DNA of 64,000 nucleotides from assembly GCF_900176165.1 (NCBI RefSeq), contig NZ_FWWU01000010.1, forward strand, positions 236,168-300,167. Reading direction: 5' to 3'. Source of the stretch: Deinococcus hopiensis KR-140. Lineage in GTDB: Bacteria > Deinococcota > Deinococci > Deinococcales > Deinococcaceae. Shown here in pieces: positions 43,106 to 50,987 of this stretch. Numbering within the stretch: position 1 is the stretch's first letter; the number at the start of each line of letters is the position of its first letter. Position numbers and translations under genes: made by a program. The notes below the pieces were generated by a model. It ran no database searches and had not been told where the DNA came from. It saw nothing but the letters and a program-made list of their open reading frames with translations.

Positions 43106-44480
43106 TCAGAAGCCGTGTGCGCCCAAGTCCAGGGGACCCGCGCGCGGCTTTCCAACGCCTGGCGAGACGTATTCCGGGGTGGGAAGGTTGCCAGTCTTGG
43201 CGATTTCGGGGTCCAGCGCTGTTCCCGCGCCGGTCAGGGGCGAGCCGGGCTTGAGGTGGTGGCCGCCGCCCGCCCCACTGACGAAGTCGGGAACGAGCAG
43301 AGGACTGAACCAGGTTCGCGCCCCAGCCGGTGCCGTTCCACCTGCTGCCGTAGTGCATCAGGGTGGTGCTGGGGTCGTGACCGTTAGGATCAACCGGGGA
43401 CCAGTCTGCTGACGTGCAGTTGTTGGCAAAGTCACCCGCGCCATTGTTGTAGAAGACTGCCAAGGGCCGGGGCTTGACGCCGGAGGTGGCTGAACGGACC
43501 AGGAAGGTGTTGTTGCGCCCGTAGACCTGAAGTTGCGGGGCCACGCGGAAGGCGAACAGGTAAGTGGTCGGTGTGCCCCAGCCAGTGCCGTCCTGTTCTA
43601 AGACCCCGGTGTTGTTGTAGAAGTACAGCTTCCCGGCCCGTCCCCCCGGGACGCGCCCGTCGCCCAGTTCCACGCCCGTGATGCCCCAGGCGGGGTTATG
43701 CATCCACATCTCATTGCCGTACATGTACGCGGAGTTGGGCCGCAGGCTGCCCGGGGCGTCCCGTTGGGTGACCTCGTACTCGTGGTTGGATTCGGGGTCT
43801 TCCAGCATCAGCAGGTGCGTCGCGCCGTCGATGACGTTGTAGCGGATCGTGAGCCCCACCGAGCGCTCCTTGCTGTTGTCGCCGTAACTGCCCGGCATCA
43901 GGGCCCGAGGAGGTTGTACTGTGAGATGGTGCCCACGCCCTCGCTGTCGGCGTTGTGTTCGTGAGCGCTGGACGGGTTGCCGTTGCTGAAGAAGGTGTTG
44001 CCCTCCGCCAGCAGGTCCCGGCTCTGCGCCGCCTCACGGACTTGGCGTTCTGAAACAGGCCGTCGCCATTGTCGTGCAGCTTGCATCCCCGGATCACCAT
44101 GTGTTCGGCCCGCTCGATGTAGATGCCGCTGCCAAAACTGTCCCAGACGGTGGTCTGCCCCGCCCGGTTGACCAGGGTGTTGCGCTTGCTCGCGTCGCGG
44201 ATTTCCAGGTTCGTGATTTCGAGGTGGCCGGGCTTGTGGCCGTATACCGCTCCCGTCCCGTGGGGGGCAGGACCAGCAGCATGCCCAGGTTGTCGAACAC
44301 GGGATTGGTGTAGGCCAGGGTGTTCGGCTCCACCGCGCCCGCGCCGTCCAGCGCGGGGAGCTCACCATTCAGGCCGGGGACTCCCACCACCCGGATGCTC
44401 TTGAGGGGCAGGCCCCGGTTGGACGGCTGCACGACCTCGGTGTAAGGCGCAGCGCTGGAGTGAATCTGCACGGTATCGCA
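43106..44480 (-). pseudogene. Parallel beta-helix protein, truncated and frameshifted
   Basis: Minus strand, read across frames: CDTVQIHSSAAPYTEVVQPS, GLNGELPALDGAGAV, TNPVFDNLGMLLVLPP, a shift, GHLEITNLEIRDASKRNTLV, GSGIYIERAEHMVIRGCKLH, AEGNTFFSNGNPSSAHEHNA, a shift at 43898, MPGSYGDNSKERSVGLTIRY, GATHLLMLEDPESNHEYEVT, then a last shift near 43320 into LLVPDFVSGAGGGHHLKPGS and the closing LDLGAHGF. The signal peptide is missing. It belongs to the same broad fold as the riboswitch-controlled gene at 5536 but is not a close copy. Confidence 0.82.
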
Positions 44481-44482
44481 GG

Positions 44483-44509
44483 GGGGTGGCGTGAACTTCA
44501 CGCCACCCC
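44483..44509. terminator. Perfect 13-bp hairpin after the WD40 gene
   Basis: GGGGTGGCGTGAA, one base, TTCACGCCACCCC. It lies 46 bp past the minus-strand WD40 stop and at the junction where the truncated beta-helix gene begins. It has no T-run, so termination is only inferred. Confidence 0.5.
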
Positions 44510-44554
44510 TACCCTCAACCCGCCGTGATGCCAATTCAGGCAGCACAACTGGAG

Positions 44555-45520
44555 TCAGGGCAGGGGGATCACACGCACATCACTCGACAGGCTCCCCTGG
44601 GGATTGCCGACCTGTTCAGCGAGCAGGTCACCCTTAGGGGCAAAAGCGACGCCCTCACCGCTCCCCGGTACGTTCCCCAGTCGGTCCCGTACCCGTCCGC
44701 TTGGCAACTCCACCAGGGCAAGCCCACGTTCACTGGGTCCATTCACCGCGAGCAGATTCCCCGCCGCGTTCAAGGCCAGCCCGCGCCCGCGCTCCACATC
44801 CACCCGCATCAGGCCCTCCTCACCCACATGTCCCAGCCACAGTGGTCCCTGGGTCGTCAGAACCACATACGTCAGACCGTCCGGGGTCAGGACCACATCG
44901 GACACGGCCCGCTCACCACCGGTCCCCGGCACCTGCGCGCGGGACAGCACGCTTCCTGTCGCCGCGTCCCACACCCGCACCGTACCGTCCAGGCCGGCGC
45001 TGAGCAGCCGACCTCCCGCCAGACTCACGGCGCTGACAGGCGCCCCATGGCCCACGAAGGAGCGCAGGCGCTGCCCAGTGTGCAGGTCCCAGAGCTGGAC
45101 GTAGCCGGGAGCGCGGCCGAGCGCCACGGAGCGGCCCGCGCCGTCGAAGGCGACCGAGTGAACGGCGGGCGAGTCGGGAAGGTGGAAGGGCCAGGGCTGC
45201 CCACTCGGCAGAAGCCACAGGGAGACCGACGAGTGGTTGTCCAGGGCGAGGACGGTACCACCGGGACTGAGGGTCGGATAGCTCAACCCAGTGGGGTCGC
45301 CGCGCAGGGTGACCGAGCGGCGCACCACTCCGCTGCGCGCATCCAGCCAGACCACCTCCGGCAGCAGGGTGTTTCCGTCGGCCCCTTTCCGCCGCTGGAC
45401 CAACAGGGCGTCGTCCTGAAAGCCGAGCAGGGCGGCGTTGGGCTGGACGTAAAGCGGCCCCGGGGGGGAAAGAGGGAGCAGGAGGGTCAGGGCGAGGGCA
45501 AGCAGCAGGGGCAGGAACAT
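44555..45520 (-). CDS. Exported WD40-repeat protein
   Basis: This 321-residue protein has an N-terminal signal or anchor (FLPLLLALALTLLLPLSPPG). It is followed by one propeller: YPTLSPGGTVLALDNHSSVS, VHSVAFDGAGRSVALGRA, VQLWDLHTGQRLRSFVGHGA, LLSAGLDGTVRVWDAATGSV, ALNAAGNLLAVNGP. The WD motifs VQLWD and VRVWD are intact. It is likely a protein-interaction scaffold outside the cytoplasmic membrane. The start ATG 45520 has only a weak RBS. It is divergent from the pseudogene at 45654. Confidence 0.88.
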   Translation of the reverse strand: MFLPLLLALALTLLLPLSPPGPLYVQPNAALLGFQDDALLVQRRKGADGNTLLPEVVWLDARSGVVRRSVTLRGDPTGLSYPTLSPGGTVLALDNHSSVSLWLLPSGQPWPFHLPDSPAVHSVAFDGAGRSVALGRAPGYVQLWDLHTGQRLRSFVGHGAPVSAVSLAGGRLLSAGLDGTVRVWDAATGSVLSRAQVPGTGGERAVSDVVLTPDGLTYVVLTTQGPLWLGHVGEEGLMRVDVERGRGLALNAAGNLLAVNGPSERGLALVELPSGRVRDRLGNVPGSGEGVAFAPKGDLLAEQVGNPQGSLSSDVRVIPLP

Positions 45521-45653
45521 GGGGCAACCCTATGGAGGGGAGCGTGGCGCCGGGATGACGCGCCGTTCTTCCCGTACCCCCGAATACTCGTGTGGAGTAA
45601 CCCCCTCCATGCTTGCCATGGGCCTGCCAGGCCGTCCCCGGTACGGTGCGGCC

Positions 45654-46310
45654 ATGACGACGTCAGCGACCACAAGGTCCGGTCCACCGGGCAACCCTGC
45701 ACTGGACCTCTCGGTCTATTCGGAAACACCCAGGAGGGGTGGCGCTGGTTGCGTGAGGCGGAGGGCTGGCCGGAGCGGCTCACCCACGCGGAGGTACGGG
45801 GTGGGGTGCTGGAACTGGCGCCGGGGATGAGTGCGAGGTGGGGGGCGTTTCACGCGCCATTCCTGTTCACGACCGTGGAGGGCAACTTCGCGGTGAGGAC
45901 GTGGGTTGGGACGCTCGGCCTGCACTCGGACTTTCCAGCGCGGCCCGACTCGGGGTCGCTCGCCGGACTGCTGATCCGCGCGCCCGCACTGCCCGCCGCA
46001 GGACGAACGCTACTGGTCGCTCACGACTGGGCTCGCCTTCGGCCCAGGCGGTGCGGGCCCCAGCATGAAGGTCACGACGACGGCGCGGGGCGAGCCGGGC
46101 ACCGGGTGGTTCGCGGGCCGGGCAGGATGGGTGGAGCTGGCCGCCGCGCGCCTCGTTCCGTTCCTGGTGGGTCTGCACCGCTTTCCGGGCGAACCTTGGA
46201 CGTTCACGCGAGACGAGCCGATCCTGGGCGAATTGCGCGCTCCTGCCGCAGGGGTAGGTGAGGCGCGGCCCGATCTGCCCCCCGCGTTCAAGTGGGCCTC
46301 ACGGCGATGA
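45654..46310 (+). pseudogene. DUF1349-like beta-sandwich protein, frameshifted
   Basis: ATG 45654 gives NPALDLSVYSE. After one shift the frame continues EGWRWLREAEGWPERLTHAE, LELAPGMSARWGAFHAPFLF and TVEGNFAVRTWVGTLGLHSD. After a second shift near 46010 comes SLTTGLAFGPGGAGPSMKVT, TGWFAGRAGWVELAAARLVP. The concanavalin-like DUF1349 domain is found in carbohydrate-related proteins. All core strands are present, so decay is recent. Confidence 0.65.
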
Positions 46311-46440
46311 CAAATTGGCCGACCATTCGCCGGGCCTACCGGGCGCTCGCCGCTGAGTTCGACGCGTTGCCCCTGAGCGCTGGGGGCGGTGAGCTGCGGG
46401 CCCCCATTTCCAGGGGGTCCAGTTCACTCGGCCCCGGGCG
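46306..46440 (+). pseudogene. Truncated gene start overlapping the previous stop
   Basis: ATGA overlap: the ATG giving MTNWPTIRRAYRALAAEFDA overlaps the stop of the DUF1349-like gene, so the two once formed an operon. After about 27 codons the sequence turns into unrelated GC-rich DNA next to an IS5 remnant. The original product cannot be named. Confidence 0.45.
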
Positions 46441-46507
46441 GCCGTAGAGCGGCCGGACGGGTGGCGCTGCGCCGCGCTGCCGGACGCCTTGGGCCTCGGC
46501 TGAGGGG

Positions 46508-46770
46508 ATGATGCCGGGTGGCAAAATCCACCTCCGTGCCGAGGGGTACGGCAAACCCATGGCTTTCGTCCTCAGCGGCGGAGAACGACACGGGGCGAAA
46601 TTCTGGCAACCTCTGCTTGAGACAGGTGCCGTTGTACGTACTGGCCGAGGACATCCCAGGATTTGTCCTGGTCGGCTGGTGATAAAGGCCACAGCCACCC
46701 CACTGTGCGGAAGTACCTGCACCGCTGAGGATGCCGTCTGGTCCACCCAGCACAAAACCAACACTGAGGT
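46508..46770 (+). pseudogene. IS5-family transposase fragment
   Basis: GGKIHLRAEGYGKPMAFVLS, GGERHGAKFWQPLLETGAV and, after a shift, GDKGHSHPTVRKYLHR follow the catalytic middle of IS5-type transposases. The fragment has neither end. It differs from the other IS5 copies in this window. Confidence 0.75.
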
Positions 46771-46851
46771 GCAAGCCTCCGGACGTGACGGCCTGAATGT
46801 CTTGGGCAAGAAGCACGGCGGTCAGGGCTCTCCCTGGCCTCCAGATCCGAG

Positions 46852-46930
46852 GTGCGTGCATCCCAGATACACCCAACTGGGGCCGGCTTATCCACTTCCT
46901 TCAGACGTTTTGAAGAGGAGTCAGCCCCGG
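46852..46930 (+). repeat. Dispersed repeat family C, copy 1
   Basis: CAGATACACCCAACTGGGGC, then GACGTTTTGAAG and GTCAG. About 80% identical by eye to copy 2 at 48758. Confidence 0.75.
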
Positions 46931-46972
46931 GGCTGAACAAGCGCAGGCGCCTCACATCTCGCGGCGTGCCGC

Positions 46973-47749
46973 TCAGCCTGCGCTGGAGGGCCCGCGGTGT
47001 GCCTCCGCGAGTTCGTCATGCACCTGCGTGATGCGCGCCGCCTGCGCTGGAGACAACCCCCGTCCCACCCACCGGAGCACTCGCGCCAACCCGGCATCCT
47101 CCAACTCCGGCATCAGTGTGCGGGCCGCTTCCTCCGCTTCCGTGGCCCGCTCGCCCAGTTCTTCCCGCAACTTCTCTAACTTCTTCGACGAGAACGCGTC
47201 CCGTCCACTCCGCACACCCGCGTAGTCGCTGAAGGAGGCCTCCTCCCCAAGAGCAATGAGGTCCTCCAACGTCTTCACCTTCGCGCGCGGCGACGCCGCA
47301 GGCGCGGCCACCTCTGCGGCAGGAGCGGGAACAGCCGGCGTCTTCGCGGTGCCTTCCAACAGGGGCACTTCCTCGGGCTGCCTCGCGGACGCAATCAGTT
47401 CCGTCACCTGCATGGGCAGGAACCAGGCCACCAAACTGCCCGATTCCCCCGGCACCACCGGGGAATGCCGGAGAACTTGCCCCACCGGCGTGCGAACAAT
47501 CACGCCGGCAAAACGCTGCCGTCCATCGTGCTCCCGAAAGGCAAACACCACTTGATCCAGAGCTGGACGCCCGTGCGGACTGGGCTGGTCGATCTCCGCG
47601 GACAGCGCCGCTAAACGGTCGATCGTACCCGCCGCTTCGGGCGTCAGCATCAGGGCGCGGGCACGCGCGGGGCTGCATCGCCACTCGCCCTCGCGTTCCT
47701 GCACATCCTCAGTCCGACGGAGTTGAACCACAATAAACGGGACGATCAT
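46973..47749 (-). CDS. Hypothetical cytoplasmic protein
   Basis: This 258-residue protein has a folded N-terminal domain (MIVPFIVVQLRRTEDVQERE ... LVAWFLPMQVTELIASARQP), a Pro/Ala linker (about 130-150) and an acidic helical C-terminal part (KKLEKLREELGERATEAEEA, QAARITQVHDELAEAHRG). No family is recognised. TACGCT lies 6 nt before ATG 47749, which fits a leaderless start. It follows the small membrane gene by 33 bp on the same strand. Confidence 0.7.
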   Translation of the reverse strand: MIVPFIVVQLRRTEDVQEREGEWRCSPARARALMLTPEAAGTIDRLAALSAEIDQPSPHGRPALDQVVFAFREHDGRQRFAGVIVRTPVGQVLRHSPVVPGESGSLVAWFLPMQVTELIASARQPEEVPLLEGTAKTPAVPAPAAEVAAPAASPRAKVKTLEDLIALGEEASFSDYAGVRSGRDAFSSKKLEKLREELGERATEAEEAARTLMPELEDAGLARVLRWVGRGLSPAQAARITQVHDELAEAHRGPSSAG

Positions 47750-47782
47750 AACGCGAGCGTAGCAGGGTCAACCCGTCAGCGC

Positions 47783-48028
47783 TCAATCCAGAGCGTGCCG
47801 CTGCCGAGACCGAATCGCCACGAACAGCATGCTCACGAATATGAGTAGCGCCCCTGGCACAAGGGCCAACGCCAGACCCCATCCCGCGAGAAACGCCCCG
47901 AGGACACCTATAACTCCCGCTCCCATGATCTGGAACTTGCGGTGCCGAAGGGAGACCCGCACACACCGGGCGAGGTAGCGCTCACGCTGTTCGCGCTCCT
48001 CTTGGCCGAAACCCTCCAGCATGTCCAT
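47783..48028 (-). CDS. Small membrane protein
   Basis: This 81-residue protein has a charged, helical N-terminus (EGFGQEEREQRERYLARC) followed by two hydrophobic segments (QIMGAGVIGVLGAFLAGWGL, LVPGALLIFVSMLFVAI) with a short turn. ATG 48028 follows GGAGGGC. Function is unknown. It is the first gene of a likely two-gene unit with 46973-47749. Confidence 0.72.
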   Translation of the reverse strand: MDMLEGFGQEEREQRERYLARCVRVSLRHRKFQIMGAGVIGVLGAFLAGWGLALALVPGALLIFVSMLFVAIRSRQRHALD

Positions 48029-48059
48029 GCTATGCCCTCCAACCTCATCCTAATCCTCA

Positions 48060-48660
48060 AGCTCAGTCCTTACCGGGGTGCACAACGGCTGCACCACCCC
48101 TTGCTTGCCCGGCAGTACCCAACACTCCAGCCCGAAAAATGAGGCCCCCTCCAAATCCAGCGCCCGCCGTAGCGAGAAAGGCTGCTGCATTTCCCTGCGT
48201 GGACGCCAGAACGGCATAGGTCAGGGGCCTGATTTCCCTTCGGAACGCGGGAGGAGAGCGGCCAAGGTGCACCGTGAGGTGGGGGAGGAATGCAAAAGGA
48301 GGTCTTGGAGGGGATCCACACCCTGCCAAAACGCAAACACCCGCGGTGTCCGTGTGCTCTGCGCCTGACGCCTTGTTGCGATTCCCGAACCTCTCCGGTC
48401 GGACACGCCCAGATGAACGCCGCAGTGACGACCGTGAACAGCGCCTTGACGCGCTCCGGCCGAGTGGGCCCCGCATCTTCCACAGCAGAAGCGCGTTGAC
48501 GTCACGCTGTCCGAATCTCCAGTTGATTGGTCGGGAATCAGGCCGAGTTCGCCCTCCGGGGGCAAGAACACGGCAAAGCGCGGGGACAGCGCTTCGGGCA
48601 ACGAGAATGGCATGTTCTCAAGACGCTGGTACCGCGTTTTTCCACTTCCAGGCAGGGGAA
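48060..48660 (-). pseudogene. Decayed gene, possibly a 2H phosphoesterase (2'-5' RNA ligase-like)
   Basis: Minus strand, across frames: MPFSLPEALSPRFAVFLPPE and GELGLIPDQ, then later PPFAFLPHLTVHLGRSPPAF. The latter contains an HxTxH-like pattern as in the first motif of 2H phosphoesterases. The second motif was not found, and several stops interrupt the reading. The assignment is weak. Confidence 0.35.
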
Positions 48661-48757
48661 CGGCATACTTCAGCGGGTACAGGACCGCCGTTGGCGCCTG
48701 GGTCATCCCCAGCATCGGCGCCGGTGAAGACCGACTGGCGTCGGGCGCCCCGGCTCC

Positions 48758-48838
48758 TGGGTGCTTTCATCGCAGATACACCCGACTGGGGCCGGCTTTT
48801 TCACGCCTCCCTGACGTTCTGAAGGGGGCGTCAGGCCC
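48758..48838 (+). repeat. Dispersed repeat family C, copy 2
   Basis: GCAGATACACCCGACTGGGG, GGCTTTTTCACGCC, GACGTTCTGAAGGGGGCGTC. Pairs with copy 1. Confidence 0.75.
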
Positions 48839-49129
48839 AGCACATCCACAACTCCACACGGAGACTGCGAATTATGCGCAACAAGAGGGCGTCCCTCAGG
48901 GGGATCTGCCCCCCATCTAGCACACAGGCCTTTGTGCAGGGGCTGGATGGCCGGGGAGAGAACGTGGTGGTCATGGACTCGGTAGGACCCACGGGGGACT
49001 TTCACCGCGGAGTTCTATTCCACACCCCTGCCGCATCTGGCCTGAAGCTGCCGAGTTCGCTTCCACACCAGCAGATAGCGCAATCGGTGTATTGCTCAGC
49101 CGGGAGGGGCGAGAGACAATCCCGGCGAC
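48839..49129. other. Gap upstream of the GrpB-family gene
   Basis: No gene. The GrpB-family promoter should lie here, but no clear -10/-35 pair or RBS was found. Confidence 0.35.
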
Positions 49130-49729
49130 ATGGAACCGGAACGCCACGAACTGATGCCCACCGACGCCCCTCTCAGCCAAGCGCAGGTCGAGGCAGCCTT
49201 CGTCGGCGGGATGCCGAAGCTCACCAGCAAACTGCAAGTCGTTGACTACAACCCGGAGTGGCCGCAGTGGTACGAGCGGGAAGCGGCAAGGCTGCGTGCC
49301 CTGCTGGGGGAGCGCGTCAGGGCACTGGATCACGTCGGCTCGACGTCGGTCCCTGGCTTGGCTGCCAAACCAACCATCGACGTGGACCTGACCTTGGACG
49401 ATTCTGCGGATGAAGCCGCGTATGTGCCTGTCCTGGAAGCGGCAGGGTACCGGCTGACGATTCGCGAGCCGGAGTGGCACGAACACCGCTTGTTCAAGGG
49501 GCCGGACACGGACATCAATCTGCACGTGTGGACGGTGGGGAGCCCGGAGGCGCAGCGGCACCTCATCTTTCGTGACTGGCTCCGGGCAAATGAGACGGAC
49601 CGGGGGGCGTACGGGGAGCATAAGAAGGCCGTCGCGGAGCGTGAGTACGAGTACGCGTTTCAATACAACAACGGCAAAGCTGCGTTGTTGCGCGAAATTC
49701 TGGCTCGGGCACTGGCCGCTTCCGTTTAG
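49130..49729 (+). CDS. GrpB family (UPF0157) nucleotidyltransferase-fold protein
   Basis: This 199-residue protein contains the GrpB core: VVDYNPEWPQWYEREAARLR, HVGSTSVPGLAAKPTIDVDL (the GS motif and Asp pair of the fold), EWHEHRLFKGPDTDINLHVW, HLIFRDWLRANETDRGAYGE and KKAVAEREYEYAFQYNNGKA. Some GrpB domains are fused to CoaE, but this one stands alone. The biochemical role is not settled. Its stop TAG is the left end of a family B repeat, so the natural C-terminus may have ended at the same place. Confidence 0.9.
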   Translation: MEPERHELMPTDAPLSQAQVEAAFVGGMPKLTSKLQVVDYNPEWPQWYEREAARLRALLGERVRALDHVGSTSVPGLAAKPTIDVDLTLDDSADEAAYVPVLEAAGYRLTIREPEWHEHRLFKGPDTDINLHVWTVGSPEAQRHLIFRDWLRANETDRGAYGEHKKAVAEREYEYAFQYNNGKAALLREILARALAASV

Positions 49730-49852
49730 AGCAGTTGTCCGAATGGCGCCGCGCGTGGAAGGGGCAGCCCTCACGGCGCCCCATTCTCCCCCGTGCGCAT
49801 TCCGCTCGCCAGGCCCGGTCCAAAAGAAGCCCGCACGTTGACACATGCTCTA
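49727..49852 (+). repeat. MITE-like repeat family B, copy 5 (TA duplication)
   Basis: TA|GAGCAGTTGTCCGAATGG ... GTTGACACATGCTC|TA. The ends are inverted (GAGCAnnTGTC), with TA on both sides. It supplies the GrpB-family gene's TAG stop. Confidence 0.88.
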
Positions 49853-50673
49853 CATCCCGCTTGAGGGCCGTTGGACAGAGACGCTTTTCCGACACTGAAG
49901 TTATTCCGACGGCTGGGTCCATGCGCGGAGGCCTCCAGGCAACTGCCGTCCACCTCTCCAGATCAGGAGGATGGCCAGGGCGACCAGACAACCGCGAGGG
50001 CCGGGGGGCAGGCGAGACGATCCGCCATCCGCGGCCACGCGCGCCGCGCGCTCCTCCTCGACTGCCCGTGCAAAGCAGGACCCAGAAGGCCTGTCACCGC
50101 CCCCGCGCCCGGCTGGGGTCCGTTCACCCGGAGCAGGTCCACATGCACTTCCGCCGCCACCCGGCGGCTCACGTTCGTGAACACCCGCCGGTCTCCCGGT
50201 TCCTGGTGGAGCTGACTGCGCGGCCACGCAGCGGGGTCAACCTGATCCCGCTTCACTCCCACCACCATCCCCACTCAGCGACCTCTACCGCAACGTCCTG
50301 TTCCAGTACGGCTTCCTGCGCCCCCAGTCCCACCGGTCGGGCCCTCGTGACCTGTACGCCTGGTGCCCCCTCGCGCTCTTCTGCGCTGAAACCACGCGGG
50401 CCATTGACCGCGCTCCAGCCTACCCCCTGCGCATCGCCCGCGCTTCAGACGGCCAGAGGCCGCCGGGCACCAGATACAACCACTGCGCGCGCAAGTGCCC
50501 GAACACCACCCGTGCCGCCAACCTCGCGTCCACCGCTTCCGGCGACTGGCGTTGTAGACGCTGGCAGAGGCGACGGGCACCCGGAAGCTGAGGCGGCTTC
50601 CGAGGACCGCGCCTCTGCGCCTGGCGGTGAGAATCAGGCTGCCGTTCAGGGCGGGGGCGTTCTCGGCGGCCTT
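49853..50673. other. Gap of GC-rich decayed sequence
   Basis: Minus-strand pieces such as RLAARVVFGHLRAQWLYLVP near 50450-50530 look coding, but frames change and no family emerges. Confidence 0.35.
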
Positions 50674-50764
50674 CCATACGGTTTGGGAGTCATCCGCTCT
50701 GTCCCCGCTGCTGCGCAGCGCTGCACTTCCGCTCGGGTTCATCCGTAATTTCATCACGGATGAA
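50674..50764 (-). repeat. Dispersed repeat family A, copy 7 (short form)
   Basis: CCATACGGTTTGGGAGTCAT, GTCCCCGCTGCTGCGCAGCG, TTCATCCGTAATTTCATCAC, GGATGAA. The terminal hairpin TTCATCCGT/ACGGATGAA is perfect. Confidence 0.82.
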
Positions 50765-50987
50765 CCCCAATCCTTATTTCCTGTGCCCACTGCGTCAATC
50801 CCCGCGACGCCACCTCCTTCCACCAGCATCCGCTCCCAGAAGGAGCAAAACGGCGGAGGGTTGTGCACCGCGGCTATGGCCGCGCCCCAGGGGGTTGAGA
50901 AGCGCTGCCTGGGGCGCGTGGACCGGGGCGACCCTCCTGGAGGTGGCCCCGGTTCTGCCGGACGGGGTTGCGGGACGTGCCCTCCCG

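Noticed and set aside
44525..46261. 578-codon plus-strand frame
   Set aside because: First half is antisense to the WD40 gene. Only the second half contains real protein text, and that belongs to the DUF1349-like pseudogene.
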